From Bacillus sp. FJAT-29937 (GTDB lineage: Bacteria; Bacillota; Bacilli; Bacillales; Cytobacillaceae), in contig NZ_LMAS01000013.1 of assembly GCF_001509555.1 (NCBI RefSeq), positions 1-64,000 of the forward strand: 64,000 nt of DNA, written 5' to 3'. The position numbers and the translations under genes are program-made. Shown piece by piece: positions 28,027-37,799 of this stretch. Every line of letters starts with the position of its first letter. The first letter of the stretch is position 1. Below the pieces are notes generated by a model, which was given only the letters and a program-made list of their open reading frames with translations, made no database searches and was not told the DNA's origin.

Positions 28027-29286
28027 TTAAGCATCTTCCTCATCTGGCTTTATTGCCATAAATGTGGCAATGATGGCTATGACAGTAAGGCCGCTTAAGA
28101 AATAAAATAGTATCTTTTCGGTATGTTCTAAAAATAAAGCCACAGCAGGCGGACCTGCGGCAACTCCAATAAATCTCATTGAACTAAATATGGATGTAAT
28201 GGTTCCTCTTTCTTCCTTTTCAATTCCACATGTTATTAAGGCATCTAAACAGGGAAGTGCTACACCTATTCCGATCCCGCCAAAGGTAAATAATATAAGC
28301 ATGAACCATAATCCATTGGAAAAACTTAAAATGCCAACGGAAACGGCGGTCAATACAGTCCCTCCAAAAATGATCCATTTCATTAAAACTTTATTTTCCT
28401 TTATTATTTTTCCGGTTACAAAAGAGGCAATACATAATGCCCCTAATGGCAGAGCAAGAAACAACCCCTTCTTAATATTTATGATGTCATATTTTTTCTC
28501 GAGCACATCAGATAAGTAAAACAAAACTCCAAATAATACAAACATCATAATGACGCCAATGACAAAGATGGCATTTAGCCACTTTCCATTGTGTGTAAAT
28601 GTATTTTTGATATTTTCTAAAAATTGCTTAAATGGAACGGGCTCCTCGCGTTCTCTAGGTGTTTTGACTAAAAGCCATACAAGCAATATTGCAAGTGTAC
28701 AAAATACTGGAAAGGCAAAGAATGGGAGAAACCAAAAAAAACTAGCTAGAAAAGCTCCAAGTATTGGACTAAGTACTTTACCAAATGTGTTTGAAGTTTC
28801 GATTACACCGAGCGAACTGCTAACTTCATCATCGTTTTTAAACATATCTCCAATGAGTGGCATGACAATGGGAGCTGCTCCCGCTGCACCAACTCCTTGT
28901 AAAGCACGGCCGCAAAGTATGAGCCAATAAGCATCATTAGCCTTCCAAGCTGCCCATCCAGAAATAAGACCTCCGATTCCGGCAATTAGGAGGCTTGGGA
29001 TTATAACCTTTTTCCGTCCTATATAGTCTGATAATCCTCCAGCAATCGGGATTAGGATGATGGCAACAATTGAATAAACGGTCAGTATCAAACTAGTTTG
29101 CAATGAGGAAATTTTAAGGTTTTTCTCCATTGCAGGCAGGACAGGAATTAGCATGGAATTTCCTAGTGTCATTACAAGAGGAATAGAAGCGAGCGAAAGA
29201 ACAGCCCACTTTTTGTTATGGACGTTGCCTTTAGACTTTTTCTTAGCCTTTTGGCCTCCAATTTCTAATTTTTCAACATGCTCCAT
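28027..29286 (-). CDS. Major facilitator superfamily drug-efflux-type transporter
   Basis: A 12-segment MFS permease of about 419 residues. The loop 2-3 signature GGLSDYIGRKKVI and the GRALQGVGAAGAAPIVMP helix-5 motif are those of proton-drug antiporters. The N-terminal 30 residues are lysine-rich and cytoplasmic. The start is uncertain: AAGGGGATGG precedes the ATG at 29286 by 13 bases, with other in-frame ATGs at 29298, 29310 and 29313. The substrate cannot be told. It is monocistronic and ends beside the toxin locus. Confidence 0.88.
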   Translation of the reverse strand: MEHVEKLEIGGQKAKKKSKGNVHNKKWAVLSLASIPLVMTLGNSMLIPVLPAMEKNLKISSLQTSLILTVYSIVAIILIPIAGGLSDYIGRKKVIIPSLLIAGIGGLISGWAAWKANDAYWLILCGRALQGVGAAGAAPIVMPLIGDMFKNDDEVSSSLGVIETSNTFGKVLSPILGAFLASFFWFLPFFAFPVFCTLAILLVWLLVKTPREREEPVPFKQFLENIKNTFTHNGKWLNAIFVIGVIMMFVLFGVLFYLSDVLEKKYDIINIKKGLFLALPLGALCIASFVTGKIIKENKVLMKWIIFGGTVLTAVSVGILSFSNGLWFMLILFTFGGIGIGVALPCLDALITCGIEKEERGTITSIFSSMRFIGVAAGPPAVALFLEHTEKILFYFLSGLTVIAIIATFMAIKPDEEDA

Positions 29287-29456
29287 TGAACATACCATCC
29301 CCTTAATCATCATACCTAATATTAATATGTCTTTAAAAAGAGAAAGTAGTAGGGACTTTTTATGGTAAATTGTAATTGGAATACATTGACATGAATTATA
29401 ATGGTTATAAAGACTGAATTGAGGAAGAAAATAATTATTTTATTCGAGGTGTTATA

Positions 29457-30089
29457 ATGGGGAATCAAATTTTGACATTAAATATTGGCAGGCCAAATCT
29501 TCAGCTGTGGAATGGTGTAACATATAATTCCGCTATTAGAAAAAAGCCAGTGAGTGAGGTTTTACTGACAAAAAATGGATTTAAGGGGGATTCAGTTGGC
29601 AACCGTGATGTTCACGGGGGACCAGAAAGGGCTGTTTGTTTATATCCGTCTGAGCATTATATGCAATGGGAAAAAGAATTTCAAAAGCCGTTTCAAATGC
29701 CGGCGTTTGGGGAGAATATTTGTGCAGCTAATCAACTGGAGAAAAATGTTTATATTGGTGATATTTTTTCACTTGGTGAAGCCATTATCCAGGTTTCGCA
29801 AGGGAGGGTGCCATGTGCATCTATTTCTATGCATAACAAAGCAGAGAACCTGCTTAGCAGGGTGGTGGAGACTGGGTATACCGGCTATTTCTTTAGGGTT
29901 CTGCAGGAAGGTATAGTGAAGGAAGACTCTTCACTGAGATTAATGGAACGTAAGCAGGAGAAGTTCTCTGTTTTAGCGGGAAATCAACTAATGTTTCATG
30001 ATCGAAAAAATCGTGCAGCAATTGAAGAGCTGATCCAGGTGGAGGAGCTTGCAGAAGCTTGGAGAAATAGGTTAAAGAAGGCTCTTTAA
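29457..30089 (+). CDS. MOSC domain protein, YiiM-like
   Basis: A 210-residue protein with the MOSC domain used to bind molybdenum cofactor or carry sulfur: GDSVGNRDVHGGPERAVCLYP near residue 45, FGENI, and the conserved cysteine in GRVPCASIS near 120. The C-terminal 60 residues match the YiiM extension. YiiM in E. coli takes part in reducing N-hydroxylated purines. GAGGTG precedes the ATG. Several Moco enzymes in this window would make such a protein useful, though it is not adjacent to them. Confidence 0.88.
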   Translation: MGNQILTLNIGRPNLQLWNGVTYNSAIRKKPVSEVLLTKNGFKGDSVGNRDVHGGPERAVCLYPSEHYMQWEKEFQKPFQMPAFGENICAANQLEKNVYIGDIFSLGEAIIQVSQGRVPCASISMHNKAENLLSRVVETGYTGYFFRVLQEGIVKEDSSLRLMERKQEKFSVLAGNQLMFHDRKNRAAIEELIQVEELAEAWRNRLKKAL

Positions 30090-30108
30090 AAAAAATGAAA
30101 ATTTCCCC

Positions 30109-30137
30109 TTGACTTATTTTATAATTAAGAATAATAT
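30109..30137 (+). promoter_or_regulatory. Promoter of the trp operon leader
   Basis: TTGACT at 30109-30114 and TAATAT at 30132-30137 are 17 bases apart, just ahead of the first T-box. Confidence 0.6.
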
Positions 30138-30159
30138 AAAAAGCAACATAACGTACGGC

Positions 30160-30424
30160 GTTGACGAAGAGTAGTAACTTTTGCAGATACTTTAGAGAGC
30201 TGATGGGTGGTGCAAATCAGTGTAAATGCAATTGCGAATGGACTTCCGAGCCTCCAAACCCAACCTCCTTGGAGTAGTAGGCTTTGGCGAACGGTCTCAT
30301 CGTTACAAGAGACAGGTATTCAAATGATGAACATTTTGGATATCTGTTAAGTGAGCTAATTTTTAGCTAATGAAGGTGGCACCACGGGTCTCTCGTCCTT
30401 TTTTTGGAGGGAGGCCCTTTTTGT
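30160..30424 (+). ncRNA. T-box leader 1, tRNA-Trp specific
   Basis: The leader has the AGTAGTAAC and AGAGAG stem I elements, a specifier bulge GAATGGACT with codon TGG (tryptophan) at 30239-30241, and the T-box AAGGTGGCACCACGG at 30372-30387, followed by a terminator (30385-30424) with a T run. Uncharged tRNA-Trp should stabilise the antiterminator. This is the first of two in series. Confidence 0.93.
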
Positions 30425-30448
30425 ATTTCAAAAAAAGAATAACTAAAT

Positions 30449-30719
30449 CGCTGAGTAAGAGTAGTACAATGTTCAGAAGTATGACAGAGAGCCGGAAAGG
30501 GTGAGACCCGGTATGTGGAGAACATTTGGAATGGACTTGCGAGAGGCTTCTTGAAGGACAGTAGGGAAGCACGGAATTCCACCGTTATATGGATAGGGTA
30601 TCGATTTACGTCCGTACCTGAACAAGGGAGCAGAATTCTGTTCTAAATTTGAGGTGGCACCACGGTCAAAGATACGTCCTCTATACGCACAACTATTGTG
30701 CGTATAGTGGACTTTTTTT
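30449..30719 (+). ncRNA. T-box leader 2, tRNA-Trp specific
   Basis: The second complete T-box has GAGTAGTAC, AGAGAG, specifier bulge GAATGGACT with TGG at 30532-30534, T-box GAGGTGGCACCACGG at 30651-30665, and a strong terminator at 30675-30719 with seven T. In series with leader 1 it demands two uncharged tRNA-Trp binding events for read-through. Confidence 0.94.
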
Positions 30720-30748
30720 ATTTATATAACTTTTAAGGAGAGTGTAGC

Positions 30749-32143
30749 ATGCCGAAAGTAAAGGAAATCATTATTAGCGAAATTGAAGGGGACACATTAA
30801 CCCCTATTCTTATTTACCAGCGTCTTAAAGGAACAAAAAAGTTTCTATTTGAAAGCTCGCTTAAACATGAAAAGGCTGGCAGGTACTCTTTTATTGGAAC
30901 AGATCCCTTTATTGAATTAATTGGTGAAGAAGATGCCAGTACAATCCTTTCAGCAAGCGGGAGGAAACAGATTCAGAAGCATCCGCTAGAAGTATTAAAA
31001 GATATACTGCCCCCGATTGAACAGGCTGAGATTCATCATTTCCCATTTTGCGGAGGGGCTGTAGGATATGTAGGCTATGATGTCATCCGCCAATATGAAA
31101 ATATCGGGAAGGCTCCAAAGGATGAATTACATATTCCAGATGTTCATTTAATGTTTTTCGAGGAAGTGGTCGTGTTTGATCATCTTGAACAGAAAGTGTA
31201 TTTAATCTCTATTCCACTATTTAGCGAGTTATCTGAACTGCAAACTTTACATGAAAAGAGGCTGCATGAAATTCAGCATGGCAATGTGAACAGTGACCCA
31301 GATGAAGTTTCACTTTCAACTTTTAAAGCATCCATAAAGCGGGAAGAGTTTATCGAAAAAGTGAAGCGAGCGAAAGAACATATTGTAGAAGGTGATATCT
31401 TCCAAGTGGTCCTGTCTCAGCGTTTGCAAGGAACAATTACAGGTGATCCATTTTCATTCTATCGAAAGCTTAGAGTGCAAAACCCATCCCCTTATATGTA
31501 TTATTTGGACTTCGATGGCTACAAAATCGCAGGCACTTCACCGGAAAGCTTAATTAAAGTAAATGGCGGGAAGGTAACAACCAATCCAATAGCGGGAACA
31601 AGGCCTAGAGGGAAATCAGAGGTAGAAGATCAATCCAATGAAAAAGATTTATTGATTGATGAAAAGGAGCTTGCAGAGCACAGAATGCTGCTGGATTTAG
31701 GCAGAAACGACCTTGGCCGTGTGTGTGAGCTTGGTTCAATTGAAATTGAGAAGTATATGAAGATTGAGAAATACAAGCATGTCATGCACCTAGTTTCAGA
31801 AGTGAGCGGAACTTTAAAAAAGGATTTATCAGCGATCGATGCTTTAATCGCTTGTTTGCCGGCAGGAACGGTTTCTGGGGCTCCGAAAATTAGGGCGATG
31901 GAAATTATTAACGAGCTGGAGGAAGTAAAAAGAGGTGTTTATTCGGGAGCAATCGGATATTTTTCAGCGAATGGAAGTATGGACTTTGCTCTTGCCATTC
32001 GAACGATGTTAATTAAGGATCAAAAAGCATTTATACAGGCGGGTGCAGGGATCGTTCATGATTCTGTGCCAGAAAAAGAGTTTGAAGAAACGATTCATAA
32101 ATTAAGAGCTTTTTTGGAGGGCCAAGATGATATTACTTATTGA
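30749..32143 (+). CDS. trpE: Anthranilate synthase component I
   Basis: The 464-residue chorismate-using subunit makes anthranilate with ammonia from TrpG. LFESSLKHEKAGRYSFIG contains the LLES-type tryptophan feedback site. NPSPYMYYLDF, GTSPESL and the C-terminal GAPKIRAMEI, GAIGYF and IRTM segments are the active-site blocks. GGAGAGTG precedes the ATG. First gene of trpEGDCFBA; its last 17 bases overlap trpG. Confidence 0.97.
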   Translation: MPKVKEIIISEIEGDTLTPILIYQRLKGTKKFLFESSLKHEKAGRYSFIGTDPFIELIGEEDASTILSASGRKQIQKHPLEVLKDILPPIEQAEIHHFPFCGGAVGYVGYDVIRQYENIGKAPKDELHIPDVHLMFFEEVVVFDHLEQKVYLISIPLFSELSELQTLHEKRLHEIQHGNVNSDPDEVSLSTFKASIKREEFIEKVKRAKEHIVEGDIFQVVLSQRLQGTITGDPFSFYRKLRVQNPSPYMYYLDFDGYKIAGTSPESLIKVNGGKVTTNPIAGTRPRGKSEVEDQSNEKDLLIDEKELAEHRMLLDLGRNDLGRVCELGSIEIEKYMKIEKYKHVMHLVSEVSGTLKKDLSAIDALIACLPAGTVSGAPKIRAMEIINELEEVKRGVYSGAIGYFSANGSMDFALAIRTMLIKDQKAFIQAGAGIVHDSVPEKEFEETIHKLRAFLEGQDDITY

Positions 32144-32738
32144 TAATTATGATTCATTTACTTATAACCTATATCAATATTTAGGAGAACTTGGGGAAGA
32201 AGTACATGTCGTTAGGAACGACAGGATTTCAATACAGGAGATTAAGGGAATGAAACCGGATGCCATTGTCTTGTCACCTGGGCCCGGCAGACCGGAGGAT
32301 GCAGGCATTTGTTCTGCCATTATCCAATCCTTCTATGAGACGACGCCAATATTGGGAATTTGCCTTGGACATCAAGCAATCGGTTATACATTTGGAGCAA
32401 ATATAACGAAAGCCAACAATATTATGCACGGGAAGATTTCTAAATTAAAACATAATGGATCAGATTTATTTGAATATTTGCCGCAGCCAATTGATATCAT
32501 GCGATACCATTCTCTTGTGATTTCCGAGGAGACAATGCCTGACAGCTTCTTAGTCCTAGCAAAATCAATGGATGACAATGAAATAATGGCGATCAAACAT
32601 AAGAAATTCCCGTTATTTGGCCTTCAATTTCATCCTGAGTCAATTGGCACTGCATTAGGAAAAAGAATTTTGGGAAATTTCTTAAATCATATCGGGAGGG
32701 GAAGTAACCATGAAAAGGATCTTACAGAAAATTTCTAA
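32127..32738 (+). CDS. trpG: Anthranilate synthase component II, glutamine amidotransferase
   Basis: The 203-residue class I amidotransferase supplies ammonia to TrpE. The triad is visible: Cys in [11 protein letters not shown] near residue 79, and His and Glu in FHPESIGT near 170. It overlaps trpE by 17 bases and trpD by 29, indicating tight coupling. In B. subtilis the shared PabA/TrpG gene lies in the folate operon, so placement here differs from that model. Confidence 0.95.
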   Translation: MILLIDNYDSFTYNLYQYLGELGEEVHVVRNDRISIQEIKGMKPDAIVLSPGPGRPEDAGICSAIIQSFYETTPILGICLGHQAIGYTFGANITKANNIMHGKISKLKHNGSDLFEYLPQPIDIMRYHSLVISEETMPDSFLVLAKSMDDNEIMAIKHKKFPLFGLQFHPESIGTALGKRILGNFLNHIGRGSNHEKDLTENF

Positions 32739-33735
32739 TGGGGACTCATTAACAGAACAAGAAATAACGGAAGCAACCGAGCTTCTATTTACTGAAGATA
32801 TTACGGATAGTGAAATTGCCGGTCTATTAATCGGCCTGAAAACGAAAGGAGAAACAGTTGAAGAAATTGCCGGCTTAGCTAAAGCGTTAAGGGGAAAATC
32901 ACTGACGTTTAATACGAGAATTCCGAATGTTATGGATAATTGCGGAACGGGAGGAGATGGGTCGAAAAGCTTTAATATTAGCACAACTTCTGCTTTTGTT
33001 CTTGCAGGTGCTGGAATTCCAGTGGCCAAGCATGGAAACAGAAGTGTATCAAGTAAAACGGGAAGTGCGGATGTATTGGAACATCTTGGAGTGGATTTAA
33101 ATTTGGATGCTGCACGCACAGAGGAAATTCTGCAAAAGGTTGGGATTGCTTTTTTATTCGCTCCACATGTACACCCGCAGCTAAAAAGGATTATGAAAGT
33201 GAGAAAAGATTTGCGAATTCCGACTGTCTTTAATTTAATCGGACCTCTTACAAATCCTGTTGAATTAGAGACACAGCTCCTCGGGATTTATCGCCGCGAT
33301 TATCTCGTCCTTTTTGCAGAAGTGTTAAAGACATTAGGAAGAAAACGTGCAGTTGTCCTAAATGGGGCAGGGTTTATGGATGAGGCATCACTTCAGGGAG
33401 AGAATCATTTAGTCATTTTGGAAAATGAAAACTTGACTGAAAGGGTGCTCCATCCAGAAGAGGTAGGTCTATCTGTATACAAGAATGATGCTATTCGCGG
33501 CGGCGATTCCAAAGAGAACGCACGAATCCTTTTAGATGTGTTAAATGGAAGGAAAGGAGCTTATCGAGACACCGTTCTCCTTAATGCAGGAATTGGAATC
33601 TTCACAGCTGGAAAGGCGCAGACGATTCAAAAAGGGATTGAATCCGCAAAAGAAAGCATTGATTCGGGAGCAGCATTAAATAAACTGGAACAGCTCATTC
33701 ACGAGAGCAAATTTATAAAGGAAAGGGTGATCTGA
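32710..33735 (+). CDS. trpD: Anthranilate phosphoribosyltransferase
   Basis: The 341-residue enzyme joins anthranilate to [21 protein letters not shown] near residue 80 is the PRPP loop, [18 protein letters not shown] follows, and [10 protein letters not shown] lies near 175. GGGAGGGG within the end of trpG precedes the ATG. trpC begins one base after its stop codon. Confidence 0.97.
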   Translation: MKRILQKISNGDSLTEQEITEATELLFTEDITDSEIAGLLIGLKTKGETVEEIAGLAKALRGKSLTFNTRIPNVMDNCGTGGDGSKSFNISTTSAFVLAGAGIPVAKHGNRSVSSKTGSADVLEHLGVDLNLDAARTEEILQKVGIAFLFAPHVHPQLKRIMKVRKDLRIPTVFNLIGPLTNPVELETQLLGIYRRDYLVLFAEVLKTLGRKRAVVLNGAGFMDEASLQGENHLVILENENLTERVLHPEEVGLSVYKNDAIRGGDSKENARILLDVLNGRKGAYRDTVLLNAGIGIFTAGKAQTIQKGIESAKESIDSGAALNKLEQLIHESKFIKERVI

Positions 33736-33736
33736 A

Positions 33737-34531
33737 ATGACAACGATCTTAAATATCATTTTGGAAGAAAAAGAAAAGGAGGTATTGAAACTAAGGGATG
33801 AAGAATTGGACATTCATGACCAGCCGCTTAGAAAAAAGCGATCCTTTTTAAAAAAGCTTCAACAGCGGGATTCACTTGCGATTATCGCTGAATTTAAAAG
33901 AGCATCTCCTTCAAAAGGGGATATAAATCTCGGTGCTGATCCTAAGGTGCAAGCTCAATCTTATATAGAATTTGGAGCGGATGCTATTTCTGTTCTGACT
34001 GATACTCCCTTTTTTAAAGGAGGTTTTGAGGATTTATCGTTAGTTAGGGAAGCGGTTGATGCCCCGTTGCTCTGCAAGGATTTTATTATCGATGAAGTTC
34101 AGATTCTGAAGGCGAAAAGCTCTGGGGCAAATCTGATTCTGTTAATTGCTGCAGCATTAGAGGAGGAGCGTCTGAAAGAGCTATACACTTTTGCAATAAA
34201 CAACGGGCTTGAAGTGCTTATGGAGGTTCATAACGAGGATGAATTATTAAAGGTCCTGCGTACAGGTGCACAAATAATCGGTGTTAATAATCGGGATTTA
34301 AAAACTTTCACAGTTGATTTAGCTATAACGGAAAAGCTTGCTCCAAAAATTAAAGCAGCAGGTGCTTTCCTCATCAGTGAAAGCGGCATTAAAACAGAAG
34401 AGGATGTTCAAAGGGTAATAGATGCTGGCGCCGACGGGATCCTTGTTGGGGAGGCATTTATGAAATCTGATAATCTCGAAAGATTAATGAAACGAATGAA
34501 ACAGCCAATAAAAGAGGTGACGAACAAATGA
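33737..34531 (+). CDS. trpC: Indole-3-glycerol phosphate synthase
   Basis: The 264-residue TIM-barrel enzyme closes the indole ring. Visible are IIAEFKRASPSKGDI (with the substrate-binding Lys), LCKDFIID, GVNNRDL, SESGI and GILVGEAFM. It ends in a 4-base ATGA overlap with trpF. Confidence 0.97.
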   Translation: MTTILNIILEEKEKEVLKLRDEELDIHDQPLRKKRSFLKKLQQRDSLAIIAEFKRASPSKGDINLGADPKVQAQSYIEFGADAISVLTDTPFFKGGFEDLSLVREAVDAPLLCKDFIIDEVQILKAKSSGANLILLIAAALEEERLKELYTFAINNGLEVLMEVHNEDELLKVLRTGAQIIGVNNRDLKTFTVDLAITEKLAPKIKAAGAFLISESGIKTEEDVQRVIDAGADGILVGEAFMKSDNLERLMKRMKQPIKEVTNK

Positions 34532-35151
34532 AGGTGAAAATTTGTGGAATTAAGGACGTTGAAACCGCGTTAACAGCGGTTGAATCGGGTGCAGATGCGC
34601 TTGGGTTTGTTTTTGCAGAGAGCAAGAGGAAAATCACTTCTGAGCAAGCAAGGGAAATTATTAAAGAACTACCTGATGAGCTTCTTAAAGTTGGCGTGTT
34701 TGTGAATGAAGATCCAGATCACATCCGAAAGATTGTCGATGAAGCAGGAATTAATGTTATTCAGCTTCATGGGGATGAAACTCCAGAATATTGTGCGCAA
34801 TTTTCTGTACCGGTCATTAAGGCGTTAAGCATTGAATCTCAAGACGATTTTAATCAAATGGGTAAGTATTCATGTGATTACTACCTTCTGGATAGCCCAA
34901 AAGGGAAATATCGCGGGGGGAACGGGGTCACCTTTGATTGGAATGTATTAAACGGTGAAAAATTGGACGGGAAAAAAATCATTCTTGCCGGCGGATTGTC
35001 CATTGATAATGTCGAGGAGGCCATTGAGATCGCTGCACCTTATATGGTCGATGTCAGCAGCGGGGTAGAAACAGTCGGTAAAAAGGACGTAAATAAGATA
35101 AAAAAATTTATTGATCAGGCTAAAAAGAGGTCGATGCTTGAAATTAGCTGA
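34528..35151 (+). CDS. trpF: Phosphoribosylanthranilate isomerase
   Basis: The 207-residue TIM-barrel isomerase has KICGIKDVETA at the start (catalytic Cys), GFVFAESKR, QLHGDE, LLDSPKGKYRGGNG (catalytic Asp region) and AGGLSIDNV. Its end merges into the 21-bp repeat block before trpB. Confidence 0.96.
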   Translation: MKVKICGIKDVETALTAVESGADALGFVFAESKRKITSEQAREIIKELPDELLKVGVFVNEDPDHIRKIVDEAGINVIQLHGDETPEYCAQFSVPVIKALSIESQDDFNQMGKYSCDYYLLDSPKGKYRGGNGVTFDWNVLNGEKLDGKKIILAGGLSIDNVEEAIEIAAPYMVDVSSGVETVGKKDVNKIKKFIDQAKKRSMLEIS

Positions 35152-35310
35152 TAAAGGACTGGAATTGGCTGATAAACGTAGAAATTTGGCTGACAAAGGA
35201 CTGAAATTGGCTGACAAACGTATGAAATTGGCTGATAAAGGACTGAACTTGATTTGATAAACACAAAAACTTGCTAAGGACAGACCTGAAATAGCTGATA
35301 AACATGAAAA
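35147..35310. repeat. 21-bp tandem repeat block between trpF and trpB
   Basis: Units with the pattern GCTGAYAAAGGACTGAAATTG start at 35147, 35168, 35189, 35210 and 35231, exactly 21 bases apart, followed by degenerate copies to about 35310. Alternate units carry AAACGTA or AAAGGAC. On the minus strand the phase gives a seven-residue periodic frame (LSANFSP, LSAKFLR), which I do not regard as a gene. Confidence 0.85.
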
Positions 35311-35335
35311 TTACCTGACAACGGGAGGAACTATG

Positions 35336-36535
35336 ATGACAACCTATACATTACCTGATGAACGTGGACATTTTGGTGTATTTGGGGGAAGATTTGTGCC
35401 AGAAACGTTAATGCAAGCCGTTCTTGAACTGGAATCAGAATATAAAAAGGCGCTGGAAGATCCAAAGTTCCAAAATGAGCTTAATGATCTTCTGAAAGAT
35501 TATGTTGGACGGGAAACACCGTTATATTTTGCCAAAAACTTAACAAAGCATCTTCAAGGGGCCAAGATTTATTTAAAGCGAGAAGATTTAAACCATACAG
35601 GCGCACACAAAATTAATAATTCATTAGGTCAGGCTTTACTTGCAGCCCGAATGGGGAAACGAAAGATTGTCGCTGAAACAGGGGCCGGACAGCATGGAGT
35701 GGCTACTGCAACAGCCTGTGCGCTACTTAATTTAGAATGCATTATTTATATGGGAGCAGAGGATATTCGGAGGCAGCAGCTGAACGTGTTTCGAATGGAG
35801 CTTTTAGGAGCGAAGGTTGTGAGTGTTGAGTCAGGCAGTGCAACTCTTAAGGATGCTGTCAATGAGGCATTGCGCTATTGGGTAACGAATGTAGAGGATA
35901 CCCATTATATTCTTGGATCTGTAATGGGACCTCATCCATTTCCAATGATTGTCCGTGATTTCCAAAGTGTCATTGGAAAGGAAACGAGGCAGCAATTTTT
36001 AGAAAAAGAAGGAAAGCTTCCTGAGGCAGTTGTAGCGTGTATCGGCGGCGGAAGCAATGCGATGGGGATGTTTTACCCATTTATAAAAGATGAAGCGGTC
36101 CGGCTGTATGGGGTGGAGGCGGCAGGATTAGGATTAGATACTTCAAAGCACGCAGCATCAATGACAAAAGGAAAACCGGGAATCCTTCATGGCGCACTCA
36201 TGTATTTGCTTCAAGATGAGGATGGGCAAATTCAAGAGGCCCACTCTATTTCAGCTGGGCTTGACTACCCGGGGGTTGGACCAGAGCACAGTTATTTAAA
36301 GGATAGCGGCAGAGTAAATTACGAATCAATCACGGATGAAGAAGCAATGGAAGCCTTACAGCTCCTTTGTCAGTTAGAAGGAATTATTCCTGCCTTAGAA
36401 AGCTCACATGCAGTCGCTTATGCATTAAAGCTCGCTCCAACAATGAAGGAAGATGAAGGATTAGTCATCTGTCTATCAGGCAGAGGGGATAAAGATGTTG
36501 AAACGGTAAAAGCAAGACTAGGAGGGAATGAGTAA
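35336..36535 (+). CDS. trpB: Tryptophan synthase beta chain
   Basis: The PLP enzyme, about 399 residues, condenses indole with serine. [14 protein letters not shown] contains the PLP lysine (HK), and [14 protein letters not shown], the phosphate loop [10 protein letters not shown] and ESSHAVAYA are intact. Two ATGs are possible, 35333 and 35336; the second has better spacing from GGGAGG. The repeat block separates it from trpF by about 180 bases. It overlaps trpA by one base. Confidence 0.97.
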   Translation: MTTYTLPDERGHFGVFGGRFVPETLMQAVLELESEYKKALEDPKFQNELNDLLKDYVGRETPLYFAKNLTKHLQGAKIYLKREDLNHTGAHKINNSLGQALLAARMGKRKIVAETGAGQHGVATATACALLNLECIIYMGAEDIRRQQLNVFRMELLGAKVVSVESGSATLKDAVNEALRYWVTNVEDTHYILGSVMGPHPFPMIVRDFQSVIGKETRQQFLEKEGKLPEAVVACIGGGSNAMGMFYPFIKDEAVRLYGVEAAGLGLDTSKHAASMTKGKPGILHGALMYLLQDEDGQIQEAHSISAGLDYPGVGPEHSYLKDSGRVNYESITDEEAMEALQLLCQLEGIIPALESSHAVAYALKLAPTMKEDEGLVICLSGRGDKDVETVKARLGGNE

Positions 36536-37320
36536 TGAACCGAATTGAAAATGTGATGCGGACGTTGGCGGAGAATAAAGAGAAGGCATTTGTTCCTTAT
36601 ATAATGGCTGGAGATGGCGGATTGAGCAGTTTGGCGGAGCGGATTACTTTTTTAGAAAAAGCAGGGGCTACGGCGATTGAAATTGGCATTCCCTTTTCTG
36701 ATCCTGTAGCTGACGGACCCGTTATTCAGCAAGCTGGCATAAGAGCTCTTGAAAGCGGAACGACATTGAGAGGAGTATTGGCTACAATTGCGGAAATACG
36801 CCCAATTGTACATATTCCTTTAATATTTATGACTTACATGAATCCGATCATGGCTTTCGGCATTCAAGAGTTTATTGATGAGTGTCTTCATTCAGGTGTA
36901 GATGGATTGATATTACCTGATTTGCCGATAGAAGAGGAAGATATTATAGCTCCTTACGCGGAGAAGGCTGGTATTGAGATCATTAGGCTCGTTACACTAA
37001 CAAGTCCGTTAGAGCGGGTTCAAGAAATATCCAGCAAAGGGCACGGCTTTCTATATGCCGTAACTGTTAATGGGATAACTGGAGCAAGAAAAGGGTTCAA
37101 TGAACAGCTTGGGGAGCATTTGAAAAAGGTAAAAAGCGTAAGCCATTTGCCTGTTTTGGCCGGCTTTGGGATAGCATCCCCATCACATGTCCGAGAAATG
37201 AACCAATTTTGTGATGGCGTTATAGTAGGAAGCAAAATCATTGAACTTTTTGAACAAGGGGATCTTGATGGAATTAAAGAGCTGATTAAAGCTTCCAAAA
37301 TTGCTCATGTTGAGAATTAA
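36535..37320 (+). CDS. trpA: Tryptophan synthase alpha chain
   Basis: The 261-residue alpha subunit cleaves indole-glycerol phosphate and channels indole to TrpB. PYIMAGDGG, IEIGIPFSDPVADGPVIQ (catalytic Glu and Asp), GLILPDLPIEEED and GFGIASP are present. It starts inside the trpB stop (TAATG). It is the last trp gene; the 52-bp repeat array starts 24 bases later. Confidence 0.96.
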   Translation: MNRIENVMRTLAENKEKAFVPYIMAGDGGLSSLAERITFLEKAGATAIEIGIPFSDPVADGPVIQQAGIRALESGTTLRGVLATIAEIRPIVHIPLIFMTYMNPIMAFGIQEFIDECLHSGVDGLILPDLPIEEEDIIAPYAEKAGIEIIRLVTLTSPLERVQEISSKGHGFLYAVTVNGITGARKGFNEQLGEHLKKVKSVSHLPVLAGFGIASPSHVREMNQFCDGVIVGSKIIELFEQGDLDGIKELIKASKIAHVEN

Positions 37321-37344
37321 GAAGGGTTTTGTTTATTAGAAAGT

Positions 37345-37740
37345 GAAAACGCTCGTCATGAAATGCTCATGGCGCTTGTTTTTGCCATGAGTCAATGAAA
37401 ACGGTCGTTATGAAGTGTTCATGGAGCTCGTTTGTGTTAAGAGTTGGGAAAAATGGTCGTTATGAAGCGTTCATGGCTCGCGTTTTTGCTAAGAGCTAGT
37501 GAAAAGGGTCGTCATGAAGTGTTCATGGCTCGCGTTTTTGCTAAGAGCTAGTGAAAAGGGTCGTCATGAAGTGTTCATGGCTCGCGTTTTTGCTAGGAGC
37601 TAATGAAAAGGGTCGTCATGAGGTGTTCATGGCTCGCGTTTTTGCTAAGAGTTAGTGAAAAGGGTCGTCATGAAGCGTTCATGGCTCGCGTTTTTGCTAT
37701 GAGTTAGTGAAAAGGCTCGTCATGAAGTGTTCATGGCTCA
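37345..37740. repeat. 52-bp tandem repeat array after trpA
   Basis: Eight units begin at 37345, 37397, 37449, 37501, 37553, 37605, 37657 and 37709 (the last partial), each exactly 52 bases apart. The unit reads GAAAAGGGTCG, then a dyad TCATGAAGTGTTCATGG, then CTCGCGTTTTTGC and a variable 10-base end. Inner copies are nearly identical; outer copies diverge. No open frame crosses it with coding character. Confidence 0.93.
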
Positions 37741-37763
37741 CGCAAGAAGATTACTTAAAAAAT

Positions 37764-37797
37764 ACCGCTTCGATGACATTTATCGAAGCGGTCTTCT
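37764..37797. terminator. Bidirectional terminator
   Basis: ACCGCTTCGAT at 37764-37774 pairs with ATCGAAGCGGT at 37782-37792. It can end the trp transcript and, on the other strand (with a following T run), the small minus-strand gene at 37800. Confidence 0.75.
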
Positions 37798-37799
37798 TA

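Noticed and set aside
34948..35217. Minus-strand open frame with seven-residue periodic LSANxxP sequence
   Set aside because: It is the antisense reading of the 21-bp repeats and of the trpF 3' end; it has no ribosome site and its periodicity follows from the repeat length.
37345..37740. Possible CRISPR array
   Set aside because: The whole 52-bp unit repeats with no unique spacers, and there are no cas genes in the window.
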